NCBI GenBank assembly: GCA_034189865.1
Contig: JAXHTV010000001.1
Location: 124,001 to 188,000 of the forward strand
DNA length: 64,000 bases
Source of the DNA: Pseudomonadota bacterium
GTDB lineage: Bacteria; Pseudomonadota; Gammaproteobacteria; UBA5335
Reading direction: 5' to 3'
Below the pieces are notes generated by a model that searched no databases, was not told the DNA's origin, and worked only from the letters and a program-made list of their open reading frames with translations. Below are positions 42,267-55,901 of the stretch, in pieces; the stretch's first letter is position 1; the number at the start of each line of letters is the position of its first letter. Position numbers and translations under genes: made by a program.

Positions 42267-42293
42267 AAAAAAGCCTGCAACGTGCGGGCTTTT
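42267..42293 (-). terminator. Terminator of the ATP synthase operon
   Basis: Stem GCC(T/C)GCA-ACG-TGC(G/A)GGC with one imperfect pair, at 42273-42289. The A-run at 42267-42272 gives a T-run on the minus strand directly after the stem. It sits 15 bases after the atpC stop. A T-run also follows on the plus strand, but no plus-strand gene needs it. Confidence 0.75.
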
Positions 42294-42303
42294 AAGTGAA
42301 AGG

Positions 42304-42723
42304 CTAGCGTCGTATTTTTTTGAGACGCTCAAGCATCTGAAGTTTGGCGATCGACTCGGCGAGCTCGGTTTGCACCATCGTATAGTCGACATCCGCGTGC
42401 TTCTGATCGAGCGCTTCCTCGGCTCGCTTCTTCGCTTCCAATGCAGCAGCCTCATCAAGATCATGCGCCCGTGTAGCGGTATCCGCTAACACGGTGACCT
42501 TGTGCGGCTGGACCTCAAGCAGCCCGCCGGAGACGAAAAAATAGTTTTCTTCGCCGCGCTCATCACGAACCCGGACTTCACCCGGCCGCATTCTCGTTAA
42601 CAACGGTGCGTGGCGAGGCGCGATGCCAACATCGCCCTCTGTCGCCGGCGCGATCACCATTTGGGCAGCGCCGGAATAGATCTCGCCCTCGGCGCTGACG
42701 ATGTCGACATGAATTTGACTCAT
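42304..42723 (-). CDS. atpC: F1 ATP synthase epsilon subunit
   Basis: 139 residues. An N-terminal beta-sandwich (IHVDIVSAEGEIYSGAAQMVIAPATEGDVGI without further residues) ends in GIAPRHAPLLTRMRPGEV near 34-51, and a C-terminal two-helix hairpin (rich in Glu and Lys, from about 88) regulates rotation. It is the last gene of the atp operon. The gap of 142 bases to atpD is larger than other junctions in the operon. Confidence 0.97.
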   Translation of the reverse strand: MSQIHVDIVSAEGEIYSGAAQMVIAPATEGDVGIAPRHAPLLTRMRPGEVRVRDERGEENYFFVSGGLLEVQPHKVTVLADTATRAHDLDEAAALEAKKRAEEALDQKHADVDYTMVQTELAESIAKLQMLERLKKIRR

Positions 42724-42865
42724 ACTCTAAATACCTTTCGCCGGGCCGCACCGAGAATGCGATTCGAAAACGTCCCTTGAGGCGTACGGAAAACCTGATG
42801 GTACCGGCTCTTCATCAGCTAGCCACGCCAGTGGCCTTGAAGAAAACAAGCCGGTTATCTTCTCA

Positions 42866-45197
<2,332 letters not shown>

Positions 45198-45228
45198 GGG
45201 ATCTCCTACTCGTCAAACAACCGATCAA

Positions 45229-46770
45229 TCACCAAGTCCCATTGGCCTTGAAATCCTCAACGACTTTACGAAGCCCATCGGCGATCTCATCGTTGTAGTC
45301 GCCCGTGCTGTCAATCTGGCCCAGCAAATCTGAGAAATTCGATTTCGCATGATCTTGGAGGGCGCGCTCGAAGCCTCCGACCTGCTTGACATCCAGATCG
45401 TCGAGATAGCCTTCGTTAACCGCAAACAGAGACAACGCCATCAATGAAATCGATAGCGGATCGTACTGTTTCTGTTTCATCAACTCAGTCACACGCTGAC
45501 CGCGGTCGAGCTGTTTCCGCGTCGCTTCGTCCAGGTCCGAGGCGAACTGCGCAAATGCAGCCAACTCACGATACTGAGCGAGGGCAAGACGAACACCGCC
45601 ACCAAGCTTTTTGATGATCTTGGTCTGCGCCGCGCCGCCGACACGGGACACCGACAATCCGGCGTTGATAGCCGGCCGAATGCCCGCGTTGAACAAATCC
45701 GACTCCAGATAGATCTGACCGTCGGTAATGGAAATCACGTTGGTAGGAACGAAAGCCGATACGTCACCGGCTTGGGTTTCGATAATCGGCAACGCAGTCA
45801 ATGAGCCAGTTTGCCCTTTTACTTCCCCGTTGGTGATGTTCTCGATGTGCGCCGCATTGACGCGAGCTGCACGCTCTAGCAAGCGGGAATGCAGGTAGAA
45901 AACGTCCCCGGGGTAGGCTTCACGGCCGGGCGGACGCCGAAGTAAGAGCGAAATCTGGCGATAGGCCCACGCTTGCTTGGTCAAGTCATCATAGACAATC
46001 AGAGCATCTTCGCCACGATCGCGGAAGTACTCGCCCATGGCGCAACCAGAATACGCTGAGATATATTGCATCGCAGCCGGATCGGATGCCGTCGCCGCAA
46101 CCACGATCGTATGGTCCATGGCGCCGTGTTCTTCCAACTTACGCACCACCGAGGCGATACTCGATGCCTTCTGCCCGATCGCAACGTAAATGCACTTAAC
46201 TCCGGTGCCTTTTTGATTGATGATGGCATCAATGGCAACGGCGGTTTTTCCTGTCTGGCGGTCGCCAATAATCAATTCACGCTGGCCACGGCCGACCGGG
46301 ACCATGGCGTCGATTGACTTCAGGCCGGTTTGGACCGGCTGTGACACGGACTGTCGCGCAATAACGCCGGGAGCGACCTTCTCGATTGGGGAGGTAATTT
46401 TTGATTCCACCTCACCCTTGCCGTCAATACCCTGCCCAAGCGCATTGACGACTCGACCCAAGAGGGCCTCTCCGACGGGGACCTCGAGGATTCGGCCGGT
46501 GCATCGAACCGTGTCACCTTCACGAATATGCTCATAGGCACCAAGCACCACGGCGCCGACTGAGTCCCGCTCGAGGTTGAGCGCCAAGCCGAAGACGCCA
46601 CCGGGAAACTCCAACATTTCGCCCTGCAGTGCGTCGGCCAAGCCGTGAATCCGACAGATTCCGTCCGCCACACTCACCACGGTACCTTCGGCCCGAGCCT
46701 CGGCGACGACTTCGAAATTCTCTATGCGCTGCTTGATTAGCTCGCTAATTTCGGAAGGATTGAGTTGCAT
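45229..46770 (-). CDS. atpA: F1 ATP synthase alpha subunit
   Basis: 513 residues, the E. coli length. Begins [15 protein letters not shown]; Walker A GDRQTGKT near 169-176; [16 protein letters not shown] near 216; and the catalytic Arg finger region within [17 protein letters not shown] near 364-380. The second of two adjacent ATG codons (46770) is chosen because it matches the family start. Confidence 0.98.
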   Translation of the reverse strand: MQLNPSEISELIKQRIENFEVVAEARAEGTVVSVADGICRIHGLADALQGEMLEFPGGVFGLALNLERDSVGAVVLGAYEHIREGDTVRCTGRILEVPVGEALLGRVVNALGQGIDGKGEVESKITSPIEKVAPGVIARQSVSQPVQTGLKSIDAMVPVGRGQRELIIGDRQTGKTAVAIDAIINQKGTGVKCIYVAIGQKASSIASVVRKLEEHGAMDHTIVVAATASDPAAMQYISAYSGCAMGEYFRDRGEDALIVYDDLTKQAWAYRQISLLLRRPPGREAYPGDVFYLHSRLLERAARVNAAHIENITNGEVKGQTGSLTALPIIETQAGDVSAFVPTNVISITDGQIYLESDLFNAGIRPAINAGLSVSRVGGAAQTKIIKKLGGGVRLALAQYRELAAFAQFASDLDEATRKQLDRGQRVTELMKQKQYDPLSISLMALSLFAVNEGYLDDLDVKQVGGFERALQDHAKSNFSDLLGQIDSTGDYNDEIADGLRKVVEDFKANGTW

Positions 46771-46782
46771 CATGCTACCTCA

Positions 46783-47319
46783 TCAATGAACCAGAGCGCC
46801 GGACAATCTATCCAGCTTGCTGCGTACGGACCCGTCGATTACTAAGTCACCCGCTCGGATCACGGCACCCCCGAGCAGATTTTCGTCTACGGAACTAGTC
46901 AGTCTGACCTCACGTCCAAGCTTATCTTTAAGTGCCTGGGCGAGCTTGGCGCTTTGCTGTTCTTGCAGCGGGACCGCCGAACAGATGTCGACGTCGATCG
47001 TGCCTTCCGCCTCAGCTCTCAGCACTTCGTAGATTTCAGCAATCACTGAAATCAATTTAAGACGGCGGTTTACGAGCAACAGTCTGACAAAGTTCAGACC
47101 GTCCGCACCCAATTGTTCGCCGATCGCCGACTGGATCACGCCTTGAACGACATCGCGTCCGTAACGAGGATCGTCGATCAACCGAGCCAAATCGTCGTTA
47201 CCCACCAATTGGGCCAACAAATCAAGCCGCTCCGACCACGCCCCGAAGTTTCCGGCATCACGCGCTAGCTGAAAAATGGCCTTGGCGTAAGGTCGTGCCA
47301 AAGTTGTCTGTTCAGACAT
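46783..47319 (-). CDS. atpH: F1 ATP synthase delta subunit
   Basis: 178 residues. Peripheral-stalk cap of the F1 head: N-terminal six-helix domain from TLARPYAKAIFQLARDAG and C-terminal DKLGREVRLTSSVDENLLGGAVIRAGDLVIDGSVRSKLDRL segment, whose first part near 133-150 is the OSCP/delta signature. Confidence 0.97.
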   Translation of the reverse strand: MSEQTTLARPYAKAIFQLARDAGNFGAWSERLDLLAQLVGNDDLARLIDDPRYGRDVVQGVIQSAIGEQLGADGLNFVRLLLVNRRLKLISVIAEIYEVLRAEAEGTIDVDICSAVPLQEQQSAKLAQALKDKLGREVRLTSSVDENLLGGAVIRAGDLVIDGSVRSKLDRLSGALVH

Positions 47320-47330
47320 ACGGCACCCAC

Positions 47331-47801
47331 CTAGACCTGAGATACGAGATCGTCGATTAGGCGCTCGTGACTCGCCGCGTCGACCTCCCGCTCGAGGATA
47401 CGGCCGGCAGCGGTCACCGCAAGCGTCGCGACCTCTTTACGGAGAGACTCTCGAGCCCGAACCCGTTCTTGCTCGATCTCGGATTGCGCGGCGGTAATCA
47501 GGCGCTCACCCTCGGATCGCGCCTCAACCTTCGCCTGCTCGATGGTCTCGTTGCTGCGCTTGTTGGCTTGAGCCAGGATCTCAGAAGCCTGATCGCGGGC
47601 CGCGCGAAGAATCTTGTCCGCTTCGTCTCGCGCCTTATCCAATTGCTCCGACCCCTGCTCGGCAGCCGCAAGACCATCAGCAATTCGCTTTTGCCGATCC
47701 TGCATCGCCTGCGTAAGGGGCGGCCAGATAAATTTCATCATGAACCAAACGAACACCGCGAACGTGATCATTTGGCCAATTAAGGTTGCATTGATCCCCA
47801 C
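47331..47801 (-). CDS. atpF: F0 ATP synthase b subunit
   Basis: 156 residues, the E. coli length. One N-terminal membrane helix ([21 protein letters not shown]) and a long charged coiled-coil (residues about 30-145) forming the peripheral stalk dimer. Confidence 0.97.
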   Translation of the reverse strand: MGINATLIGQMITFAVFVWFMMKFIWPPLTQAMQDRQKRIADGLAAAEQGSEQLDKARDEADKILRAARDQASEILAQANKRSNETIEQAKVEARSEGERLITAAQSEIEQERVRARESLRKEVATLAVTAAGRILEREVDAASHERLIDDLVSQV

Positions 47802-47835
47802 GATCTAACCCCCGTTTATACTCTCCGTTGGTACC

Positions 47836-49316
<1,481 letters not shown>

Positions 49317-49435
49317 AACCGACTAATCGTGCCTAGGCCTACGCCTGCGTCGCCGGCGATCTGGGCTGACCTCATTCAAAGGCGCCGCAAGTATATAGAG
49401 TTGGAGGTTGAGGGTCAACGCTCTGTGACGGCGAA

Positions 49436-50302
49436 TCATTTTAGATGACGAATGATGCCGTCCAGCTCATCGAGCGAGTGGTAATGAATCACCACTTTGC
49501 CCTTCCCCTCGCGGTGCTGGAGAGTGACCCGCGCGCCGAGACATTCAGACAACTCCTCTTGCAAACGAGCCACATCCGCGTCGACGCGCTCTGACCTTGA
49601 ATCGGCTCCTTTCTTCTGCGGTGGATCGATTGTCGCTCGAACCAGCTTTTCGGTCTGACGAACAGTCAGACCACGGTCCACCACCGCCTTCGCGGCCTCG
49701 GACTGCGCTCGACCATTCAAACCCAACAACGCCCGCGCATGGCCCATTTCGAGCTCGCGGTTCTGAAGGCGCTCCTTCACATCTGAGTTCAACTCGATCA
49801 GCCGCATCAGGTTAGTCACGGTCGCGCGGGAGCGACCGACCGCATCGGCGACCTGTTGATGCGTTAACTCAAATTCGTGGCGCAGCCGATCCAACGCCTG
49901 CGCCTCCTCCATGGGACTGAGGTCTTCACGTTGAATGTTTTCTATGAGAGCAATGGCCGTAGCCGCGCGGTCGGAGACTTCCCGCACAACGCATGGCACG
50001 GTCGCCAGCCCGGCCAATTGAGCCGCCCGCCATCGCCGCTCGCCAGCGATGATTTCATAACGATCCGCCCCTAAAGCGCGAACGACGATCGGCTGCACAA
50101 TGCCTTGGGCTCTGATCGACTCAGCCAACTCTTCGAGTGCTGCCTGGCTCATCACCTGACGCGGCTGATGAGGCCCTGGAGACAAGAATTCGATGGGTAG
50201 GTGCTGTAAGCGCTCCGCGCCTCCAGGGGCTTCGCCTTTGCCGGGCACGGTGCCCAGCAGCGAATCCAGCCCTCGCCCCAGCCCTCTCTTTTTTACCGAC
50301 AT
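49436..50302 (-). CDS. parB: Chromosome partitioning protein ParB
   Basis: 288 residues. N-terminal KKRGLGRGLDSLLG near 5-18, then the CTPase/parS nuclease-like domain with FLSPGPHQPRQVMSQAALEELAESI and IAGERRWRAAQLAG near 79-93, then the DNA-binding helix-turn-helix near 130-155 (LTHQQVADAVGRSRATVTNLMRL). The C-terminal dimer domain ends at VIHYHSLDELDGIIRHLK. ATG at 50302 matches the family start. It follows parA, overlapping only if an unlikely TTG is used. Confidence 0.97.
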   Translation of the reverse strand: MSVKKRGLGRGLDSLLGTVPGKGEAPGGAERLQHLPIEFLSPGPHQPRQVMSQAALEELAESIRAQGIVQPIVVRALGADRYEIIAGERRWRAAQLAGLATVPCVVREVSDRAATAIALIENIQREDLSPMEEAQALDRLRHEFELTHQQVADAVGRSRATVTNLMRLIELNSDVKERLQNRELEMGHARALLGLNGRAQSEAAKAVVDRGLTVRQTEKLVRATIDPPQKKGADSRSERVDADVARLQEELSECLGARVTLQHREGKGKVVIHYHSLDELDGIIRHLK

Positions 50303-50325
50303 CCCTTGCGCCCTTCCCGATCGAC

Positions 50326-51114
50326 TCAAACCGCAAGCCGACCGACAGGCCGACCGTCCCGACGCAATAGCTCGCCGGCCAAGGCCATATGGGCAACGGC
50401 ACCACGCGCAGTGCGATCATAGTGCACGACCGGCAATCCGAAACTCGGCGCCTCTGCCAGTCGAACGTTCCGCGGAATAACGGTCCGATAAACTTTGTCG
50501 CCAAAATGCTCCAACAACTGCATCGATACTTCTTTCGATAAGCGGCTGCGGGGATCAAACATCGTGCGTAACAAGCCTTCAATGTGGAGCGCCGGATTCA
50601 GCTGCTCCTGGACACGCTCAATGGTATTGAGTAGGGCCGTAAGACCTTCCAGCGCGTAGTACTCGCATTGCACCGGAATCAGCAACCGATCAGCGGCCGC
50701 CAGGGCATTGATCGTGAGCATGTTCAAAGACGGGGGGCAATCGATCACGATGTAGTCGAATTTCGGGCGGACTTCTTGCAAAACCGCGCGCAATCGCAAC
50801 TGTTGATCGGTGCGCTCCATTAACGCGACTTCCGCAGCCGTCAAATCCCCATTCGCCGGCAAAACGAAAAGCCCGTCATCGCGCGGCGCGACCATCGTCT
50901 CCTCAACGCCCGCCTCACCCAACAACACTTCACAGGTGGTGAGATCCACTTGATGCTTATCCAAACCACTGCCGACCGTTGCATTACCTTGCGGATCCAT
51001 GTCGACCAGCAGCACCCGCAGCTTGGCCATGGCCAAGGCGGCCGCCAGATTGACGCTGGTGGTGGTCTTACCCACCCCGCCCTTTTGGTTCGCAACCGCG
51101 ATCACAGCGCTCAT
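50326..51114 (-). CDS. parA: Chromosome partitioning ATPase ParA (Soj)
   Basis: 262 residues. Deviant Walker A KGGVGKTTTSVNLAAALA near 11-28, Walker A' FDYIVIDCPPSLN near 113-125 and the nucleotide-contact DPRSRLSKEV near 190. It moves ParB-parS complexes along the nucleoid. Its ATG follows the rsmG stop directly, so it is co-transcribed with rsmG and parB. Confidence 0.97.
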   Translation of the reverse strand: MSAVIAVANQKGGVGKTTTSVNLAAALAMAKLRVLLVDMDPQGNATVGSGLDKHQVDLTTCEVLLGEAGVEETMVAPRDDGLFVLPANGDLTAAEVALMERTDQQLRLRAVLQEVRPKFDYIVIDCPPSLNMLTINALAAADRLLIPVQCEYYALEGLTALLNTIERVQEQLNPALHIEGLLRTMFDPRSRLSKEVSMQLLEHFGDKVYRTVIPRNVRLAEAPSFGLPVVHYDRTARGAVAHMALAGELLRRDGRPVGRLAV

Positions 51115-51798
51115 TTAGCCATCAACTCCACCGTCACGAAGGGATTCAGAATCATCAACGCGGATCCATTCCACGACATGCCGCTCAGCTTCCAGGTGCG
51201 GCACGTCCAATCGACGAATGACGCCCTGGCGGTAACCGCAAAGATTCAAAGACAATTGTTCTCCTGGTTCCGCGCCTTTCATTAACAACAAACGCCCCCC
51301 TAACGCACAATGGGGCTTGGCCAGCGCCGCCAGCTTACCGGATGCCCCGACCGCCCGAGCGACGACTGTATCGTATCTCACTTGGGATTTGTGGCTCTCT
51401 GCCCGCCCTTGGACGGCCTGGACATTGCCCAACCCCAACGTCATGATGGCGTGCCGGACAAAGCGTATCTTTTTTCCATTGGCATCCAACAGCACAAATT
51501 GCCGCTCCGGCGCCATGATGGCGAACGGAATCCCAGGCAGACCCGCACCGGTCCCCAGATCCAGTATCCGCGCCCCGGACAAATACGGGAGCACCGCGAG
51601 GCTGTCCAACAGGTGGTGCGTGACCATTTGCGCGGGTTGTCGAATCGCGGTCAAATTGTACGCGGCATTCCATCGCGCCAACTCGTCGACAAAACGAATC
51701 ATCGTTTCTACCTGACGATCCGACGGACTCAGCCCCAATCGCGCACAACCACGCCGCAAGCTCATTTTGTAATTTTCGGTCGACGCCACGATCACCAT
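51115..51798 (-). CDS. rsmG: 16S rRNA (guanine527-N7)-methyltransferase
   Basis: 227 residues. The SAM-binding motif ILDLGTGAGLPGIPFAI near 74-90 and LLDANGKKIRFVRHAI near 99-114 match RsmG (GidB). ARWNAAYNLTAIRQPAQMVTHHLLDSLAV near 38-66 is the family's N-terminal part. The start is uncertain: 51798 is chosen for GGTGGG upstream; 51765 is nearer the E. coli start. In many relatives mnmG (gidA) precedes it. Here a divergent srkA is found instead, so mnmG must lie elsewhere. Confidence 0.93.
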   Translation of the reverse strand: MVIVASTENYKMSLRRGCARLGLSPSDRQVETMIRFVDELARWNAAYNLTAIRQPAQMVTHHLLDSLAVLPYLSGARILDLGTGAGLPGIPFAIMAPERQFVLLDANGKKIRFVRHAIMTLGLGNVQAVQGRAESHKSQVRYDTVVARAVGASGKLAALAKPHCALGGRLLLMKGAEPGEQLSLNLCGYRQGVIRRLDVPHLEAERHVVEWIRVDDSESLRDGGVDG

Positions 51799-51975
51799 TC
51801 GCCCACCACGACTCTGCTCGACACGCGACCCGCGATAATGGCTCGAAACGGCGCGCCCCACGGCCCATCATACATCGCTTGAACCGGCAACCTACGATCC
51901 ATGAGGCCCACGAAAAACCCGAGGAATTCTCGTCCAGTTGATATCCCATGGACGATTGCCTGACGATAGAACGCT

Positions 51976-52968
51976 ATGAGCATAAACGAAGCGCACCCCT
52001 ACGATAAATTGAGCCCGGATGTCATTCTCGACGCTACGGAGAGCGCGGGCTATCTCTGCGATGGCTTTTTGCTCGCCATGAACAGTTACGAAAATCGTGT
52101 CTACCAAGTCGGAATCCATGATGAAAAACCCGTCATCGTAAAATTTTATCGTCCGGGCCGGTGGTCCGATGCGGCGATACTCGAAGAACATGAGTTTGCG
52201 CGAGAACTCGATCGTTTGGAGATCCCGGTCGTTGCGCCGCTGGCAGACCGTCCGGGGGAGACCTTACACTACTTTGCCGGCTACCGATTTGCCGTCTTTC
52301 CGCGCCGGAGCGGACGCCCCCCGAACCTTGAAAACGAGGACACGCTTAGCGTGCTTGGCCGATTCCTGGGGCGCTTGCACGCGTGCGGATCGTCACGACC
52401 GTTCCGACATCGAACATCGATCGATAGCCGACGATTGGGGCACGAGTCACGGCGCTATCTGCTGTCAACGAACTTCATCCCTGAGTTCCTGACCCAACGG
52501 TATTCAAACATCACGGCCGACCTGCTTGAGACCATCGACTCCGCGTTTGCGAAATTACCTCACATTCGCCCCATCCGTTTACACGGCGATTGCCACCCGG
52601 GAAACCTCTTATGGTCCGACCGCGGCCCGCACATCGTCGATCTCGATGACTGCGCCACGGGTCCTGCCATACAGGATTTGTGGATGCTAATCTCCGGCGA
52701 CCGGCAGAGCCAGGCACGACAACTGGCCACCATCCTCGAAGGATATCAGCAGTTCAACGATTTTGATTTTCGTGAAATCACGCTAATCGAAAGCTTGCGT
52801 ACGCTGCGCATGATCCATCATAGCGCTTGGTTGGCGCGCCGATGGAATGATCCAGCGTTTCCGCGCGCGTTTCCGTGGTTTGACTCCCCGCGCTACTGGG
52901 AAGAGCAGATACTTATACTGCTAGAACAGCGGTCGTTACTGGACGAACCCACGCTTGAATTGTATTAG
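51976..52968 (+). CDS. srkA: Stress response kinase A
   Basis: 330 residues (E. coli 328). It has the kinase-like fold with NSYENRVYQVGI near 36-47, VIVKFYRPGRWS near 53-64 (Lys), the catalytic RLHGDCHPGNLLW near 199-211 and VDLDDCATGPAIQDLW near 217-232 for the metal-binding Asp. SrkA reduces cell death from stress in E. coli, being opposed to MazEF. ATG at 51976 is the likely start. Confidence 0.94.
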   Translation: MSINEAHPYDKLSPDVILDATESAGYLCDGFLLAMNSYENRVYQVGIHDEKPVIVKFYRPGRWSDAAILEEHEFARELDRLEIPVVAPLADRPGETLHYFAGYRFAVFPRRSGRPPNLENEDTLSVLGRFLGRLHACGSSRPFRHRTSIDSRRLGHESRRYLLSTNFIPEFLTQRYSNITADLLETIDSAFAKLPHIRPIRLHGDCHPGNLLWSDRGPHIVDLDDCATGPAIQDLWMLISGDRQSQARQLATILEGYQQFNDFDFREITLIESLRTLRMIHHSAWLARRWNDPAFPRAFPWFDSPRYWEEQILILLEQRSLLDEPTLELY

Positions 52969-53058
52969 TCATGGGAAACAACAAATGAACTGCGCGCAGC
53001 CACGCGCATCGTCCTCCCTCCAACCACCAAACTGTCTGTCAATTTGCCAGAATCCACC

Positions 53059-54054
53059 ATGAACCCAACACTAAGCCCAACCGGTGCGAGCCACTCCCCA
53101 CCGCGCGTAAATCACGAAATTTCCATCGGCGTCAGCTCATGCCTACTGGGCGAGTCGGTTCGGTACAACGGCGGCCATAAACGCGACCGCTTCGTGGCGG
53201 ACATCCTCGCATCCTATTTTCAGCTGATTCCGGTATGCCCTGAGGTTGCTGTGGGCATGGGCGTGCCACGGGAGCCGATTCGACTGGAACTCAGAGACGC
53301 TCAGATCCGCGCGGTCGGCGTAAAAGACAAAAGCCGCGACATGACACAGCCACTCCGCGAATATGGGCGCCGGATGGCGGCGGAGCTTCCATCCATCTGC
53401 GGTTATATCTTTAAAAGCAAGTCTCCCAGCTGCGGAGTCGAACGCGTGAAAGTCTACGTACCCGGTGGACGCCCACTCAATGATGGCCGAGGCGTGTACG
53501 CCGCAGAAATCGCTCAAGCCCGACCTCTTCTACCCATCGAGGAAGAAGGGCGGCTTAACGACTCCGTGCTCCGCGAAAACTTCATTGAGCGGGTTTTCGC
53601 CTTCCACCGCTGGCAACAATTCTTGGCAAATAGCGCAACGGCCGAACGTTTGGTTGAGTTCCACACGGCTCACAAACTGGTGCTGATGGCCCATGGCACA
53701 CAACGGCTTCGCGAACTGGGTCGACTCGTGGCAAAAGCGGGAAGCGAACCCATCGCCGACCTGGTCGAAGAATACGGTAGGGCGTTTATGCTAACGCTCA
53801 GTTATCGGGCAACTCGAAAGCGGCATAGCAACGTGCTGTTCCATGCCATGGGCTACCTCAAGAAGCACTTAAACACGGAGGATAAGCAGGAGCTAACGAA
53901 CCTGATTCACAGTTACCGAACTGCCGAGGTTCCTTTGATTGTCCCCGTGACGCTGCTAAGACACCACTTTCGCGTACACCCACATCCGTACATAGAAAAA
54001 CAACTGTACTTTCAGTGGGCGCCCGCCGGACTCAGTCTCTGGAACAGCATTTAG
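53059..54054 (+). CDS. DUF523-DUF1722 protein (YbbK-YbgA fusion)
   Basis: 331 residues. The N-terminal DUF523 domain has SSCLLGESVRYNGGHKR near 24-40, VCPEVAVGMGVPREPIRL near 60-77 and FKSKSPSCGVERVKVY near 116-131; conserved Cys residues could hold a metal or thiol. The C-terminal DUF1722 domain spans about 185-320 with FHTAHKLVLMAH near 206-217. The pair occurs fused in many proteobacteria. Some members have been linked to 2-thiouracil degradation (TudS-type desulfidase) through DUF523; this link is from memory and unproven here. ATG at 53059 is used, since the upstream TTG has no site. Confidence 0.88.
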   Translation: MNPTLSPTGASHSPPRVNHEISIGVSSCLLGESVRYNGGHKRDRFVADILASYFQLIPVCPEVAVGMGVPREPIRLELRDAQIRAVGVKDKSRDMTQPLREYGRRMAAELPSICGYIFKSKSPSCGVERVKVYVPGGRPLNDGRGVYAAEIAQARPLLPIEEEGRLNDSVLRENFIERVFAFHRWQQFLANSATAERLVEFHTAHKLVLMAHGTQRLRELGRLVAKAGSEPIADLVEEYGRAFMLTLSYRATRKRHSNVLFHAMGYLKKHLNTEDKQELTNLIHSYRTAEVPLIVPVTLLRHHFRVHPHPYIEKQLYFQWAPAGLSLWNSI

Positions 54055-54083
54055 CTGAACCGGTCCTGGGGTGAAGTGAATCA

Positions 54084-54111
54084 GTCGCCCGGCCAATCTC
54101 AACCGGGCGAC
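54084..54111 (+). terminator. Terminator candidate after DUF523-DUF1722 gene
   Basis: Perfect 9-bp stem GTCGCCCGG (54084-54092) / CCGGGCGAC (54103-54111) with a 10-base loop, followed by TTGTCGTT. It lies 30 bases after the stop. The downstream T content is modest. Confidence 0.6.
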
Positions 54112-54212
54112 TTGTCGTTAGAAAGGCGCGGGTTGTAGCAAACAACACACGGAACTGGTCCGGCGCTTACGGCCGAAAAAGCCATTCGCTTTCACCCAAC
54201 GGCCTGGGTTAC

Positions 54213-55001
54213 TCATTTCAGATTTCGGGCGATCAATTGCGCAATCCCGTCAGATGCCGCACGCAGCCCCCGGACCGCGGGACTTTCATCGCATTGTTCT
54301 TCATCCGCACACAGCCAGGCAAAATCCCTTACGCTGTACTGAGGATCAGCCGGCATATCCGTCGCCCCCTCAACCGGGATCGGGCCGCCGTAAACCATGC
54401 TTGTCGCGTACAAACGCTCCTTGGAATCAGCCGACACCAAATCGACAAACACTTCTAACGTGGGCACATAGGGTTCGTTCGGACTCAGCGCCGTATAGCC
54501 CGCAAACTCCACATAGACATGCAGGTAAGCATCGAAGCTTTGGGATGGCTGCGCCGGATAGTCACCCAAAAACCTGAAACCCCGAATCGAACCCGCATGA
54601 CGCTGCTCATCGACCGGGACGTCCAGCACATTATAACCCACGGCCTGCAGGTGACGAGCAATGTTCTCCGTGAGATCCTCCGCCACGCTGAAATTCCATT
54701 GTTCAATGGTTTGAGTTAACTCGTAATTGCGGCTCGCCCTGTCTGCTTGACGAACAGACTGACTGACGCCCGCTCCGACAATACGGCCAGGCAATGTCAC
54801 ACCGGGGTTCGCTGGCAAAGGATACCGCAGTATCCTTGCGTCATAGAGGGCGGGATCCTGGATCGTGAGCAGACCTATCCGACTGTCAGGCCCCAACAGG
54901 GATTCCGGTGGTTCTTCCCGCGTTAGTTGTGGCGCAGGCCCACAACCTCCAAGACCCAGCAATAGGACCGCGATCAGTACCCAGCCAAATCGCTTATACA
55001 T
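54213..55001 (-). CDS. Lipoprotein of unknown function
   Basis: 262 residues. The signal peptide ends in lipobox LGLGGC, giving mature Cys20. The body has RIGLLTIQDPALYDARILRYPL near 41-62, YNVLDVPVDEQ near 122-132 and PYVPTLEVFVDLVSADSKERLYAT near 177-200, with an alpha/beta look similar to lipoproteins that sit near CsgG-type assemblies. Two Cys near the C-terminus (CADEEQC) may form a disulfide. I do not recognise a named family. No close partner on the same strand; the plus-strand DUF523 gene converges on it. Confidence 0.8.
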   Translation of the reverse strand: MYKRFGWVLIAVLLLGLGGCGPAPQLTREEPPESLLGPDSRIGLLTIQDPALYDARILRYPLPANPGVTLPGRIVGAGVSQSVRQADRASRNYELTQTIEQWNFSVAEDLTENIARHLQAVGYNVLDVPVDEQRHAGSIRGFRFLGDYPAQPSQSFDAYLHVYVEFAGYTALSPNEPYVPTLEVFVDLVSADSKERLYATSMVYGGPIPVEGATDMPADPQYSVRDFAWLCADEEQCDESPAVRGLRAASDGIAQLIARNLK

Positions 55002-55404
55002 ATTAGCTATCTCCTTGCTTCGTTTCAGGCCCTGACTCCATCAGGTTCACACTGTTTTCGCACGCGGACCATCTCGGAAACATTTTGTCGGCCAGACCCG
55101 GTTTAATCGAGTGGTGCTTGCTGTTTCTCGAATCGGCGATTTGAAACCTGGGCGTGGGACCAAAAAGTCTCAGCCCTGAGACCTATGAAGTCATACCCTG
55201 GACGACACGCCCTTAATAATATAGTTCGCAACGTGGGAATGCGCCGTTTCGCTTTTCGGGCGACGCCCTTCACGAAACATGGCCATCATGGTTAACCCGA
55301 AACGTTTGCGTCCCCTCATCATTTATCTCAGACCACAAGGTCTGGTAGGCAAAACTAGCTGAATGCTAGCCAGGTCGCAACTGCAATGAATCACTTACAG
55401 GCAA
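55002..55404. other. Gene-free interval, 403 bases, with several small hairpins
   Basis: Lies between the lipoprotein gene start and the SRPBCC gene end, both minus. A minus-strand terminator is at 55162-55182. Other exact inverted repeats are CAGACC-ACAA-GGTCTG and CTAGC-TGAAT-GCTAG, at about 55331-55374, and CCTGA-CTCCA-TCAGG at about 55029-55043. No protein gene is visible. The terminator lies some 220 bases past the SRPBCC stop, leaving room for an untranslated element. Confidence 0.45.
55162..55182 (-). terminator. Rho-independent terminator, minus strand
   Basis: Perfect 7-bp stem GTCTCAG (55167-55173) / CTGAGAC (55176-55182) with a 2-base center, and the A-run 55162-55166 gives five T residues on the minus strand. 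The loop is tight, so the two inner base pairs probably open. Confidence 0.65.
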
Positions 55405-55851
55405 CTAATCGCTCTTTTCGGCGATTTTTTTGATGCTCTGCAGCTGCGTATTTGCCACCTTTTTTGTATACCACGCCATCAAAGAGGCCAAGCGGGCCGC
55501 GGTTGGATCGGACTCAATCATCTGAGTCCGATAGACCAATCGGGACAAATGGTCATCTGTCTGCTCCAGCTCGTACTGAACTTCGACGGTAGCACGAGGG
55601 TGCTCCAGTCGAATGGCCAGATACCGGGGCGGTTCGTAGCGGATCACCTTACCTAAGTATTCAACGGCACGACCGAACTCGCGGACCCGCTGCCGAAAAC
55701 GCGTTCCCACAACCTCAGGTGGTTCAGGCCGGGAGAGATAGACGGTCTCCTCCAACCCCACCATCCAGCGCTGCACAGATGCATCATCATCCAGCACCGA
55801 AAACACCCGCGACGCGGGAGCCGCAATCTGCGCACTTAACTCAATATTCAC
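55405..55851 (-). CDS. SRPBCC (START-like) family protein
   Basis: 148 residues with the classic SRPBCC order: strand IELSAQIAAPASRVFSVLDD, short helices, then anti-parallel strands (EVVGTRFRQRV, AVEYLGKVIRYEPPRYLAIRL, ATVEVQYELEQTD, SRLVYRTQM) and a long C-terminal helix. Such proteins bind lipids or hydrophobic ligands or have been recruited as small cyclases. It lies 50 bases after the 55902-56513 gene in the same direction. Ligand unknown. Confidence 0.85.
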   Translation of the reverse strand: MNIELSAQIAAPASRVFSVLDDDASVQRWMVGLEETVYLSRPEPPEVVGTRFRQRVREFGRAVEYLGKVIRYEPPRYLAIRLEHPRATVEVQYELEQTDDHLSRLVYRTQMIESDPTAARLASLMAWYTKKVANTQLQSIKKIAEKSD

Positions 55852-55901
55852 CGGCCAACTCGGACCACGGGGGCTGAAAAAAACGGCAACATTGGCCGCC
55901 G

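Noticed and set aside
49317-49435. Replication origin near parAB/atp
   Set aside because: I found no cluster of DnaA boxes or AT-rich unwinding region here.
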